A model generated the notes under the pieces. That model made no database searches, had not been told where the DNA came from, and was given only the letters and a program-made list of their open reading frames with translations. Position numbers and translations under genes: made by a program. 64,000 bases of DNA from Capsicum annuum (Eukaryota; Streptophyta; Magnoliopsida; Solanales; Solanaceae): the NCBI RefSeq assembly GCF_002878395.1, contig NC_061114.1, positions 144,956,560-145,020,559 of the forward strand. Reading direction: 5' to 3'. Shown here piece by piece: positions 1 to 11,984 of this stretch; the stretch's first letter is position 1; each line of letters begins with the position of its first letter.

Positions 1-69
1 CTCTAATCGACATGGCTTTGTAGAGTTCCCAATTAACCATGAACCTAAAGATCTAATACCAACTTGACA
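1..69 (-). promoter_or_regulatory. Primer binding site and leader of a minus-strand G2 element
   Basis: Read on the minus strand, the LTR ending at 70 is followed by a site resembling TTGGTATTAGATC (about 50-62). This is a degenerate match to the initiator-tRNA-Met primer site TTGGTATCAGAGC. The leader then continues to the window edge with GTTCATGG and TACAAAGCC-like words that also occur after other primer sites here. The rest of the element lies left of the window. Confidence 0.7.
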
Positions 70-2465
70 TGACACGACCCTGTGCCTTGTCGTAATAGGC
101 ATCCCAAGTCCTAACAGTACTGGGGACCTCCAACTGCTACCCAACCTAACCACCTATATCTAGCCTTAGATGGATAAAATTTCAAACATATGACAAGATA
201 ATGTTATTATTCTTATTAAAACTCTGGGATGGGGTCACAACTATGACCGACCCAACCGAGTCCAACCGTACCCCACCAACCAACCAACTAACCGTACATA
301 CCCAAACCATAGACCACAAGCCAAAAGAAATTCCAAAAATATAATATAAAAATCAATCCACAAATGTAATAGGATGGAACAACGAGCAATATCATCCAAT
401 GATGTCAGCCCGCCCACTTTTTCCAATGCCAAGATTGATACCAATACCAACCCCGCCCATACCAACCCACCAGAGTACCACAAAGACTCTATCCAAAAGA
501 TTAAAAAAATTCGGTTGGGACATGCCCCCAACCATGGACAAAACAAATATCCAAAATATAAGAAAAGTGTCTAAAGAGAATCCATAACATTAAATGATGC
601 CTTTCGAAAAGATGAAAGCTCACCACTTTATTCCAAATACTAATACCTGCGTGCTAACCAGGACTAGAATGACCGATTCTTACATAGAGTGGGTATACAG
701 CTGCCAGTAGGTGGGGTTAGCAAATGATCGCTAGCATGAAACTTAGGGTAAGGATAAAATAGTGACAGTTGCAAAACCAAGTAAAATCATCCTTAATGCA
801 TACAACAATACATTTATAAGTGTCGGGAAAAAGGGACCGAGTTTAGCATAAACTTAAAACCATTATTTGGGCTATGTAGATTTGCTGTCCTAATCACTTA
901 CGAGCAATATGGGTGCAACTCTCCATGCTGAAAGGGTCCCAATGCATATAGCCACATGACCGAGAAATATCCCATGGGATGACTAGTACATCCCTCTAAT
1001 ATAGAACATGACACTCGCACATGGTCATCAAGAACCCCTTATATTAGTAAATATGATTTTCCAATTCTGGTCCCCCCAGGGCCACCACCTTTCACAAATT
1101 ACCTACAACCCCGCCATTAATGCCTAATTAAAACCATGTCAAAAAAATCCATTTACTATTTACTAACCAAGTCCAATATTAGCGGTATTTTCATACCACC
1201 CCATTACTTACAAGTAATATCCATAGCCAAACCATTTAGGTTAAGGGGACCTTAGGTGACCTTTCCATATACCATGTTAAATCCACTTAGGAAACTTTTA
1301 TGTTCTCCACAAGCATAATCATTTAGACTTTAGCCTTTTCAAACCATTTAAACCATGTATAGATCTTTTGTCCAGTTTAAAACGTGAATGAATTCCATTA
1401 AAAAAAGTCAATGGAAAGAACATATCTTTATAAGAATTTTATCAACGACTTTAGGGGTATAATATAACCAGAACTAATTACAAAGGCCATTAAACCATTA
1501 CCATGCAATACAATTGTCCAAAATCACTAATAATACATATAAAAGCATAATTAAAACCATAGAAAACCATAACCAAGCATTCAATATCAAGACCCCCAAT
1601 AATAGTTGAGAAACCATAATTATCAAAATAGTAAAACCATGAAATCAATCATATAAACCATGCCTTTAGTTTAAATTATAATGAGGGAAGAGAATAATCT
1701 CTAAAGCAAAAGAATTAATGTAAATAAATCACCAAAGCAAGCCCAAAAGCAATCCCTTAGTTAAAACCTTAGCTTTCTTTCCCAAAAAGCTCTTGAGAGA
1801 ATTATGAGATATTTTAGAATAGTTTCTAAGTGTTTATGAATGGAATAATAGGGTAAATAACCTTCTAAGAGTATTAGATGTCATAGGTCCTAATTATGGT
1901 ATGTAGGGAAATATCCATAATACCCCCACTTAAGTTGCACAAAATCCTGTCACAGGGATACGACTGGCCCTTACGAATTGTATCCTCCAAATATAATTGG
2001 TTTAGACCTTTCATATCTGGACCTCAACCCTTGGATCAAACATTATTTAGTATATGAATCATCCAATCAAGTTATAAACACAGTATATGATCTGTATCCA
2101 TGACCCATATCCCTGGCAAAATAAAATACTTGGGAAATTAAACATTGTTTACCATACGAGTCCTGGGTACGACTCGTACTTTAGCTTATGGCTCATGGTA
2201 AGAAACTCGTACTCATATCCAACCTAAGTAACCAAGTGTAAAATTGAGCTAAGGAACCAAATGACCCGTTACAACCAATATGACTTGTACCCTTAAGTTA
2301 TATTCATTTCCGTAACCAAAACTATCCTACAAACTAACACTGGTCAGCTTAAGACAATACCATACCATCTTTACCCCAGCATAAGACTCATAGCCATAAG
2401 TTGTATTGGGTCCGGAGAATGGATTTCCATGAATTTTTCTAAGGGTCAAAACCTAGGATGCTTCA
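70..2465 (-). repeat. G2 LTR (5' LTR, minus strand)
   Basis: On the minus strand this block starts TGAAGCATCC at 2465 and ends GGGTCGTGTCA at 70, about 2.4 kb. It matches the plus-strand G2 LTR at 2856-5350 in order, including a shared TTTATCC/TAGCA block (730-764), an AAAGTGGTGA box (618-630, reverse) and the palindrome at 513-533. A primer site follows its 3' end, so it is a 5' LTR rather than a solo LTR. It interrupts a plus-strand pol tail at 2466. A cluster of TACGAGT/ACTCGTA words lies at about 2150-2290. No short open frame inside it looks like a gene. Confidence 0.8.
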
Positions 2466-2466
2466 G

Positions 2467-2625
2467 GTAGTTCCACTTGAGATCTTGGATCAACAGATTG
2501 ATCAATTACGGACCATGTATGTAGCTTTGGTTAAGGTTCTAAGGTGGAACCACAATATAGAAGAAGCTACTTGGGAAGCAAAAGAGGATATGAAGTCCAA
2601 GTATCCATATTTGTTTTATTCTTAG
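2467..2625 (+). pseudogene. Gypsy pol C-terminal tail (chromodomain-like) of plus-strand G2
   Basis: An open stretch of 52 codons ends at TAG 2623-2625. It reads PLEILDQQIDQLR, then VALVKVLRWN, then EEATWEAKEDM and KYPYLF. This is the typical end of the pol polyprotein of chromodomain-bearing Gypsy elements, downstream of the integrase GPY/F region; in that family the tail is thought to guide integration to chromatin. The upstream part of the polyprotein is cut off by the minus-strand G2 LTR ending at 2465. It is followed by a 3' untranslated stretch, a polypurine tract and the 3' LTR. Only the tail survives, so it is a broken fragment. Confidence 0.8.
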
Positions 2626-2855
2626 GATATTCGTGCAGAAGGTACTGTTCTTGAACACTTCTTTATTTTTTGAGTTTGTTAAAGAATAGATTGATTTCCT
2701 TGTATCTTTATTTTTTGAGTTTGTTAAAGGAAAGGTTGAGTTCTTTCATCCTTGTTTTGTGTCTTAAAGATAAGAGTATATATATTTGGGGGTTTAAATT
2801 ATGCTAGTACTATCTTACCTGTCATTCTAGGATAAATAATCTAAGTGGGGGAAAT
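2626..2855 (+). promoter_or_regulatory. 3' untranslated region and polypurine tract of plus-strand G2
   Basis: This T-rich spacer holds two near-identical copies of TTTATTTTTTGAGTTTGTTA (about 2661 and 2706). It ends in the purine run AAGTGGGGGAAAT (2843-2855) directly before the LTR start at 2856. In LTR retrotransposons the polypurine tract primes plus-strand DNA synthesis. Confidence 0.75.
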
Positions 2856-5350
2856 TGGAAGACCCCGACACTTAACCCTTAGACAAATTCTTGAGTTTTT
2901 CTTAGTCTCTGGATAGGATACGGCTAGATTATACAAGTCATATGCTTAGGTATGTCTTAGGGTACCTTTATCATATGTTTGTCACTGAGTTTTGATTTGT
3001 TTTTTTTCAAAGGTATGATTTGGATCATACAAGTCGTATGGTAGTGTATGATATGTATATGGTTGGTTCGAATGATGCTCTACACTTAGCCTAGATGATT
3101 CTATTAAGGTTATGCGTCATAGAGTACCACTTATACATTAAGATGGAGTTGGTCATATGAGGTTGTATGTTGAAAAGTATAGGGGTTCATGTAGGGGTTG
3201 AAGGTAAGGCCTAGGGTACGAGATAGGGTATCACTCATACCCTAGGGTATTATTATATGAGTATGACCGTACCCCCTTGCAAGTCAGTTTTCAGCATTTA
3301 AGCTTTAGGTATTTGAGACAGTTTTTCACCCTAAAAACCCTAAGTCCCTACGTCCTAAAACATGTTTTGGCCTATTATAATACACTATTGAAATGTTAAA
3401 CACTACAAAAACACACTCTAACCTACTCTTGAAGATTGGAGCCTAGGGTTTCTACAAGTGTTCATCTAAAGGCTAAAAGGGTCAAGTTCATTCAGTGAAT
3501 CAACTTGTATAAGGCATGTGACTCTTCCCTCATTGTTAGCTCATAAATTTTATGTGTTTTAAATCTCGATTAGGAATCTTAAAAGGTGGTTTTGAAAACC
3601 AATGTTGAGGGTTTTGATGCATGCTGTTGAGTATTGTTTACTCATGGTTTAAAATATGTTTATGCATGATTTTTGTAATGGTTTACACATGTGGGTGCTT
3701 GGTAATTGTGATTTAACAATTTGGTCATGGGTTACCTTCAATTGAATGGTTTTACTTTGGTTTTGGTCTTGGTAAATACATACCCTCAAAGTGTTTGTGA
3801 AAATGCCTAAAAGAATGAAATAGCCATATGATAATGTTGTTTTGAACTAAGGCTTGACGTAATGATTATGAATGGATGGTAAATGTTTTGAAAGGCCTTG
3901 TTGGCCATGTAATGAAATAAATGGTAACCTTGCTATTTTTAATTGATATATGGGTTTGAGTCCTTAAATATACACTTGAATTATGTCCTTGTTAGACATT
4001 GGGTTCTAGTGCCTAATCTTCGAATTGAACAAGTGTCTTTGTTATACGATGGGTTCAAGTCCTAAAGTCAATTTAATGATTAATTGATTGATGATTATAA
4101 TGGCATATGGTATACTTGCAAATAGTGTTGGTCTGACAATACCAACGTAATGCCTTTGTTGAGTGATTGACTTATTGGTTGTATATATGGAATGATGATT
4201 TTAAATTAGGCTTCATAGTGGGATGTGTAGCTCGGCTATGAAAGTGGAGTTCGAAATACTAACATTGGAAATCACACTAGCTGGTGTAGGTGTCTTATGC
4301 TAGGTGGTTCGAGTCCCCCAAATGAATCTATGAATTGTAGGTTCGAGTCCCTCTTACTACATGTATTGGTGCTTATGCACCTTGATTATGTCGGGAGGTT
4401 TGAGTCCTTTATATATGTATTATGGTTATGGATATTCTCTAGTTCGTACGCTACATGTACTAGGGGCCCACCATCTAGGAGAGAGTTGAGTCCATATAGC
4501 CTGTGGGTGCCTTGTTCTAGGATGGACATGCTACATAAACCAGGTAAATGGTTTCAAAGGTTCATGCTAATCTTGTTTCCCTATCTTGGCATGGTATATC
4601 TTTATATATATGTTCAAATTAGTTATATTTATTGATTGATTGGTTTTGGAACTAATGGCACTATTTTATCCTTATCCTTGAGTTACATGCTAGCACACCA
4701 ACCGCTAACCGTATTAAACACTATATCCCCATGCGATGTAGGTGTTGGCCATACTACACCTCTGGCATAGTAGACATAGACTTCGGATATAGGTTTTGCT
4801 AACTTAAAGTGGTGACCTTTAATACATAGGAAGGCTCCATTTCTTGTTTTGGATTCTTATGTTTTTCATTTAACTAGTTTTGGACATCAACTCTAGACAT
4901 GGTCGGGAGCATGTCCCGACCAGATATTATTTTACTTTCAGATAGAGGCTTTGTGGAACTGCTATGGGTTGGCATGGGTTGTGTCAGTAGTGGTGTCGAC
5001 ATTAGTATTGGCATTTGTATTGGGGCTGATACTGTGTGACTAAACTTATGATTGTTCCATCCTATCTTTTTACATTATGGAATGGTTTGGTTATGGACTT
5101 GGTTGTTATTATGGATTGGTTACGGTTAGTTGGATGGGAATTAGTACGGACAAACTCGATTGGGTTAGTCTTGATTGTGAACCTATCCCAGAGTTTTAGT
5201 GTTGTTTGACATGCTATCTTGTTATATGCTCGAAATTCATCTGCCTCAGTGTACATACTTGGTTGAATGGTTTAGGGAAAAAGGGTGGTCTTTGGCCCTT
5301 GTTGGGCCTGAGATGCCTATTACGACAAGGCCCTAGTTTGGATCGTATCA
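2856..5350 (+). repeat. G2 LTR (3' LTR, plus strand)
   Basis: It starts TGGAAGACCCCGACAC right after a polypurine tract and ends GGATCGTATCA at 5350, about 2.5 kb. The order of landmarks matches the minus-strand G2 LTR: a word cluster of ATACAAGTC/ATACGGC/GTATGACC-type words at about 2925-3265, a TA-rich tract at 4602-4612, the TTTATCCTTATCC block at 4659-4695, AAAGTGGTGA at 4805-4814 and the palindrome at 4901-4921. The sequence after 5350 is G1 LTR, so the plus-strand G2 element is inserted in G1. If so, the 5 bp at 5351-5355 would be one half of the target duplication; the other half is off the window. Confidence 0.8.
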
Positions 5351-8328
5351 CTTTACTAGTTAGTACCATAAGTCTCTAAGCCAACATTTAGGTCACCAAC
5401 GACATTACATTCTAGGCATCAATATCATTAGTAAGCAACAATGCCAGTCCATTATCATCATTAGCCATTTACAACCACGATTATTAGTTACCACATTTTG
5501 ACTAAACAAGGTCCACCAACCAGTATTCTAGGATTCTAGCCATAAAGTATTACCACAACTTTATATAATAACAAGTAATCATATAATCCAATTTACTGGG
5601 CGACCTTCCATAATCTAACCATTTATGCAAGTCAATACATCCACTAGGTGATTCCTTAGTTCTACACATGGTTACACTTAGTAATTATTCTTAACTCAAT
5701 ATTCGGCATATTCTACTTCTACTCACTTAATTAGAATTAGCAATAGCCACATCATTTAAACAAGTGGTTAGCGGTAGAGAATTATAGATTACTTCCCAAG
5801 AAAAACATCATATCCTTAAGTGCACATACGAGCATAATCATACAAGGGCATAATCACATAAGGGCATAGCCACACAAAAATATTTATCCTTATATATGCC
5901 CATCATACATAGCATCACCATAACATCAACATATATCCTCAGGATTCAACAGGAATCATCGTAATATCAATAGCTCTTCCAAATATATCGGCATGATAAT
6001 AGCATTAAAATATCCTCCAGCTTAAAACCAACATAACATCAATATCTCTTCTGGATTTACCAGGTATCATCATAACTTCATTACCTCTTTTTGATTCACT
6101 GGGCATCATAATAGCATTAATGTATCCTTTGCCTTTGTCGAGCACCCACATAACATCAATATCTCTTTTGGATTCACCGGGAATCATCATAACATCTTTA
6201 CCTCTTCTGGATTCACCAGGCATTATAATAGCATTAATATAGGTCACCAACATAACATCATTATATCCTCCATTCTTTCCGAGCATCAACAAAGCATCAA
6301 TATACATCCTCCAAGCAACAATAAAAACATATATGTATATAGCCAATTCATTATCAATTACATATCCCACAATAATAAATTGTAAGAAAGTAAAGGAAAG
6401 CTTAACATGGTACCTCACCAACTATCATCAATATTTTATAATGGTAAGGGAATGAACATGCATATTTATATGGTCTAAACACTCAATACATCACCAGCTT
6501 GACATGATTATTATCATGGTCAATATAAAGCCATGGTCATACTTTTAGGATCTTCCTTATTAGGCATAAGTTACAATACTAACAAAAAAGGGTTCCATGA
6601 TGCAAACGTAAGTTTAGTCCTTAGACTTGAGCACAATATGAGTAATGGCATAATTTAAGATTCACAAAATAAACTAGCAAAAGTTAAGTAATAACATAGC
6701 CATAGGTTCAATTTACAAGACATTCCAATGCTAACCAAGTAAATAATAATATATTCAACTTTCTGTGCACAATATTTCCAACGATAACATGAAGAACAAC
6801 CAACTTACTGAGTTTAGTCACTATGTTACCAAAGCGTATTCTAAGCATTTATTAAGAATCTAGGTTACTAATGAAGTTATGTAATTCAAGCTTAAGGCGG
6901 GTCAAGTTCCACTTCTAGTATCCCAAACTATCTTCTTTAAGTCTAACTTCAACCCGGAATTAGACTAAGTTATCCAAGTCATAGCTGAAGGGTTTATCAA
7001 TCCATACTAGTTCTATAGGACAACTCTTTCTCAAGTATTATCTTAAGTCATCCAAGCACCTAAAGTCAATTTACAGCTTTACAAGATAGGCCAATATACT
7101 AATAAGGTGAGTGAAAAAGGTACTCCTATCTAACTAGAGCAACTAAACCATCCTCATGCTATTCATGAGACAACAAGTCCAACTATCCAAGATTTTAGGC
7201 TAAGGGACAAATATCACACTTAACAAGTTGGATAGTCTAAATATCTCAACTAATCCCAGAAATTTCTATTTACCATTCCAACATTTAAGACCCTACCCAA
7301 TCTTATAAAGATACTACAATTATTCTAAAATAAACCTCAATCTATCTACAAGTAAGCCTAACCTACCATGAGTACAGAATAACTCATAAACTATGAATCT
7401 TTGCTTTCCCTTTCTTTAAAGCTTTTTTCTCGAGCAAAGCTATCAACAACATAATCTATGCATTATTACAAGGATAATAACACCCATATAGTACCATTGT
7501 GCTATGGCTCAAAATGACGTCAAAATCCCCCTAGTAGGTTTCACATACATAAAATTGAGTTTTTGAGACCAACCCATTGTTCAAATACCATTTGGGAGTT
7601 ATAACCCTCTAGAAATTAGAGCAAAACAATCATATTTGGGGTTAAAATTAAGCCCCAAGCCATTTGGGGACTTGGGCCTAGAAATCAACAAATCAACACA
7701 AAAATATGAAGGAATCATACCTTAGATTCATACAAAAATAAAATCACACAAGCTATTTAAGTTCCCTATTAACCCATAAGGCTCACTTTAAGGATTTCAC
7801 ACTCTATTAGGGTTTTAAAGCTCAAGAGGGAGGCATAAATAACCAAATTCTCGGTCAAGACAATATTTAAATAGGCATTACCTAGGCTTCAGGAAGCATG
7901 ATCATGCACACATTCTAGGTTGCGATCGCGGCTCACGCGTTTGTACTGACTAACCATGATCGCGGCATCTCTCTATGACAGACAATGGTTAAAGCTTGGA
8001 ATTTTTTTCCGAGCTTTGTTTGATGCCTCGAGATGCATCCGAAGTCTGATACAAGCAAATGAGATATGTAATCATATAGATTTTGACGTTTTGAACGCAT
8101 TGTCAAAATTGGATTTTGCATCTAAGGTTTTTTACTAAAGGTTTTTCTTAGTGGCCAATTGTAATGAATGGAGACTTCAAAAAGGGAAAATGGTTCTAAA
8201 AGCCAAGTTGACTGACACATAATTGAATTATTCATTCAGCAAGTCATAAATAACTTGGTGCTGCCATTAAGAAGCTTAATTGCTAGAAATAAATGGGAAC
8301 ACAAGAAATGACCTGAAGGGTCATTACA
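5351..8328 (-). repeat. G1 LTR (3' LTR, minus strand, truncated)
   Basis: On the minus strand this starts TGTAATGACCC at 8328, after a degenerate polypurine tract, and is colinear with 14766-17756, the 5' LTR of the same element. About 1.3 kb of its 3' end is missing because the plus-strand G2 element is inserted at 5350/5351. A putative TATA box (TATTTAAAT, reverse of about 7866-7874) follows a cluster of GCGATCGCGGC-like words (7920-7970). A tandem repeat lies at 5945-6312 and has its own entry. Confidence 0.8.
5945..6312 (-). repeat. 39-42 bp tandem repeat with open frame inside the G1 3' LTR
   Basis: About eight imperfect units of 39-42 bp run through this block. Read on the minus strand, units encode variants of MIPGESKRDIDVM, and the array lies in an open frame of 138 codons (6421-6005). 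The frame begins with a hydrophobic segment (FLQFIIVGYVI, then IYIYVFIVAW) followed by the repeats. The same array occurs in the three other G1 LTRs of the window. Whether it is translated is unknown; it may simply be a repeat whose unit length is often a multiple of three. Confidence 0.6.
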
Positions 8329-8343
8329 ATATCCACTACTAAG
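8329..8343 (-). promoter_or_regulatory. Degenerate polypurine tract of G1
   Basis: On the minus strand CTTAGTAGTGGATAT directly precedes the LTR start. It is recognisable by position and by likeness to the AAGGGGGAGATAT tracts of G3 and G4, but several purines have been lost. Confidence 0.5.
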
Positions 8344-8399
8344 TAACTTTCATCTCCAAAAGTTAAAGATGAAGAAAAAAATACATAAAGTATCAAACA

Positions 8400-9960
8400 A
8401 ATAAGGATACTGGGCCTACATATTTCTGTCGATCTCCCAAGTGGCCTCCTCCACCGGGTGCTGTTTGCACTAAACCTTTACTATAAGAATCTCTCTAGTT
8501 CGTAGCTGCCTCACATCACTAGCAAAAATAAGCACGGGCTCCTCCACAAGGTTAACTGCTCGTTTGACTAGACTGAATCCTATCTAATAATATAAGAAGG
8601 ATCAGGAATATACATTTTCAACACAAAGACATGGAAAACCAAATGAACAACTAAAAAATCTAGAGGTAAAGCTAACTGATAGGACGCCTCGCTAGCTACT
8701 CAAAGAATCTCAAAAGGACAAATGTAGCAAGGGAAGAGCTTACCCTTCCTTCAAAATCTGATCACACCTCTCATAGGTTAATTACAAAGGAATACATGAT
8801 CACCGACTCCGAATCTCAGGACACGGAGCATACAGTAGGCATAGGCCTTCTACCGACTTTGGGCTGCTCTCAGCCTATCCTAAATCATCCTATCTCTATC
8901 CAATGAGTCCCATAGAAATTCTATACTATGGGGTCTCACCTTAGAAGTCCCAAATCATCCTATCAGAGAATCACATCTCCTACAATACAAAGCCTTATAA
9001 GACGCCATTTCAATGCTCGAATGATAGTTGTTGTTGTATACGAACTTTACCATTGCAAAGTGGTAATCCGGCTGTCCTCCAAAATCCATAACATAGGCTT
9101 GAAGCATATCCTCAAAACCTAAATAGTTTTCTTGAATTGACCATCTATCTGTTGATGAAAGGATAAACTCAAATCCACTGGAGTACCCATCTTCTCCTAA
9201 AATGCTCACTAAAATCTCAAAGTAAATATAGATTCATGGTCCGATATGATAGACACAGGCACTCCATGCAAATGAACTATCTCTCTAACATAAATCTGGG
9301 CCAATCTCTCAACATTGATTGTCATTTAGAAAGGAATGAAATGCGCCGACATAGTCAAATGATCCACAATAACCCAAATACCATTATGACCTTGGGATGT
9401 AGGAATCAAACCACTAATGAAGTCCATGGCGATCCTTTTCCATTTTCACTCGAGAATAGGTAATATCTAAATCAATTTGTCTGTATGGTGATGCTCGGCC
9501 TTAACCTGCCGACAACATAGGAAATGAGCTACAAAGTCTACCATATCTCTCTTCATCCAATCCTACCAATAAAATTGCCTCAAATCTTGATACATCTTGG
9601 ATATATTAGGATGAATAGATATCAAAAGTTGTGACCCTTATGAAGAATCAATTGAATCAAGTTGTCAAGCCAGGGAACACAAATATGGCCCTGAAACCTT
9701 AAAATACCCTCAAAATCAATTATGTGTCTCCCAGACTTACTACTAGTCTCCTGATTACAGAGAAAACACAATTTGCTATCCTTACACTGACGATCATGAA
9801 TCTAATCAAACAGGGAGGACCTCTCCTCCACGCAATCCAAAATCCTAGTAGGATTCAAAATATCAAGGAGAACCATCAAATTGGCTAAGGAATGAATGTT
9901 TCATGCCAAGGGCCTTCTAGAAACCTATATACAAGATGAGCTAACCATGATAACTGCCTT
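8400..9960 (-). pseudogene. G1 pol: integrase, GPY/F module and chromodomain-like tail (broken)
   Basis: Read on the minus strand, the order is: a zinc-finger stretch around 9540-9480 (LCCRQVKAEHH), the integrase core from about 9450 ([10 protein letters not shown] with the first Asp; IISDHESIF with the second Asp), a YNNNYHSSIEMASYKALY block at about 9060-8985, a GPY/F-like stretch (KGKLFPCYICPFEIL) at about 8750, and a tail with VEEATWE-like residues near 8440. The third catalytic residue is lost: the position expected to be Glu in DGQxERTI reads Lys (DGQFKKTI). Numerous stops and shifts break the frame; the longest open piece is 84 codons (9209-8955). The enzyme would insert element DNA, but this copy cannot encode it. 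Confidence 0.8.
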
Positions 9961-10059
9961 TCAACTAAAGTATCAGCTACCACATTTGCCTTACACTAGT
10001 GATACAAGATGGAAATATCAGTCCTTTAACAACTCCATCTATCTACGCTAATGAGCATT

Positions 10060-10400
10060 AAGCTTTCACTAGGTCATAAGATGTTGAAGACTTTGATGAT
10101 CAGTGAAAATATCACAATGCACACCATACAAATAATGCCTCCTAATATTTAGCACGAAAACTACCATCGCTAACTTCAAATCATAAGTGGGGTAGTTGCA
10201 CTTCTGCATCTTAAACTGTCTAAAAGTGTAAGAATTAACACAACCCTGTTGTATCAACACACAATAAAGACCAACACCAGAAGCATAACAAAACACGATG
10301 AATCCCTCACTCTCAACTGGAAGATCTAACATTACAGCAGAAGTAAGGCAATCCTTGAGCTTTCTAAAGCTCAACTCACACTCCTCAGACCATCAAAAAG
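10060..10400 (-). pseudogene. G1 pol: RNase H domain, catalytic residues lost
   Basis: A 101-codon open piece (10374-10069) reads FRKLKDCLTSA, then FIVFCYASGVGLYCVL, then YDLKLAMVVFVLNIRRHYLY and FTDHQSLQHL, the RNase H fold of Gypsy pol. In relatives within this window the first two catalytic positions read CDAS and DLEL; here they read CYAS and DLKL, so Asp became Tyr and Glu became Lys, while the FTDH Asp is kept. The domain lies between reverse transcriptase (upstream on the minus strand) and integrase. It should be inactive. Confidence 0.8.
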
Positions 10401-10479
10401 GAACTTCCCTCCAAGTCAATCTAGTCATAGGGGCTAAAATACTAGCAAAGCTTCAACAAAGCATTTATAATAACCAACC

Positions 10480-11275
10480 AAACCAATGAAACTGCAAACC
10501 TCAGTCGGAGACATAGGTCTAGCCCAATCACGAATCACTGAATCCTAGCCGGGTCTACCATAATACCCACTTTGGACAGCACATGTCCAAGAAATGAAAC
10601 TAACTTATGAAAAAACTCACACTTGGAGAACTTGGAAAAAAGCAAATGCTTTTGCATAGTCAGAAGCATAATCCTCAAGTGCAACACATGCTCCTCACTA
10701 CTCCTCGAGTATATAAGATTGTCGTCAATGAACATTATAACAAAAAAGTCTAGATAGGTTCTGAACACATGGTTCATCAAGTTCATAAATGCGGTTGGGT
10801 CATTACTTAGCCCAAAATACACCACTAGGAACTTATAATGACCATAATAAATCATGAAGGCTATCTTAGAGATATCCTTAGTCCGTATCCTCAAATTATG
10901 ATAACCAGACCTCAAATCTATCTTTGAAAACACGGTTAAGCCCTGAAGCTGGTCAAACAAATCATCAATATGAGGCATAGGATAATGGTTCTTCACCATC
11001 ACCTTTTTAAGTTGGCTATAATCAATACATATTCGCATCGAACCATCCCTTTTCTTTACAAACAAAATAAGAGCTCCCCACGGGGACACACTTAGTTTAA
11101 TGAAACCCTTACTAAGAAGATCTTGGAGACAAGAGTTCATCTCCTTAAGCATAGAAAGAGCCATGCAGTAAGGTGCCATAGAAATAGGTCGGGTGCTAGG
11201 CTCAAGGTTAATAGCAAACTCAATCTCACAGTCAAGGGGAATACCAGGCAGGTCGGCAGGAAACAAATTGAGAAA
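10480..11275 (-). pseudogene. G1 pol: reverse transcriptase domain
   Basis: This holds the longest open frame of the window, 243 codons (11266-10535). Landmarks in order: [79 protein letters not shown], the catalytic motif [13 protein letters not shown] with both Asp residues, and [15 protein letters not shown]. The family converts element RNA to DNA in the virus-like particle. Substitutions such as SFGL to YFGL and TNAP to SNDP suggest decay despite the open frame. Protease lies upstream and RNase H downstream on the minus strand. The start codon is internal to the polyprotein, so no real initiation is implied. Confidence 0.88.
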
Positions 11276-11489
11276 CTAAAAAAAATAGGAAGAGGCTAAA
11301 GTGATGGGCTCTCTACCAAGTATCACATACATAAGAGCGATAAAAATCACAACCTCTTTATATAAGCCTTATAGCACAAACATAAGAAATAATCCTCGTT
11401 GGCTCGTGGCTAACTGCTCCCTTCCACACGCTTGGGGGTATGCCGAGCATGTCTAAGGTAATGGTCTTGGAAAAAAAATCCATGGCTGC

Positions 11490-11830
11490 ATGATAGTGGG
11501 ATAGCAACCCATGCCCAAAATTACATCGAAATACAGCATATCCAGAATAATAAGATTAGCATACCACTAACTATCGAAAACACATGATTTGAATACTTGA
11601 TCCACTAATTAAGAATCACCTATGGGATTAGATACATGTAACGAAAAAGATAGTACATCACTAGTCAAGTCCAACTATGGTTCAAAATCAGCAAATGTAT
11701 AAGAATAAGTTGATTTAGGATCAAATAAAGCAAGAGCTAACTTGTGGAAAACCAAGATCATACCTATCAAAACAACATCTAAAGTCTCAATGTTGGGACT
11801 AGCAGGTACTGCATATAACCTACCACAATC
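11490..11830 (-). pseudogene. G1 pol: aspartic protease domain (broken)
   Basis: On the minus strand the translation shows RLYAVPASPNIETLDVVLIG, then LALFDPKSTYSYTF, then FDVILGMG, the outline of a Gypsy retropepsin. The active-site triplet that reads DPG in the G3b copy here reads DPK. At least three stops interrupt the frame. The protease would process the gag-pol polyprotein. It lies between the gag zinc-knuckle remnant and reverse transcriptase, as expected. Confidence 0.7.
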
Positions 11831-11984
11831 GCTACTTGGTTGGGGACCTGACAGACCTCCTATCTTGCTTACCTGAGCACCACATCGAGTACCCTAGGAA
11901 CTATCCCTACAACATCGCAAACCCTCTCTACCTTAGGGATAAACTACCCTAATAAGAGTAGCACCCTGGTCTAAAACTACGATT

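Noticed and set aside
241..546. 101-codon open frame on the minus strand
   Set aside because: It lies in the 3' part of a G2 LTR, has no recognisable domain, and the frame is not kept in the other G2 LTRs.
4297..4635. 112-codon open frame on the plus strand
   Set aside because: It is inside the G2 3' LTR and is not conserved in the minus-strand G2 LTR; it is low-information and without motifs.
5945..6312. Possible CRISPR-like array because of regular 39-42 bp units
   Set aside because: The units are contiguous imperfect tandem repeats without distinct spacers, inside a plant LTR.
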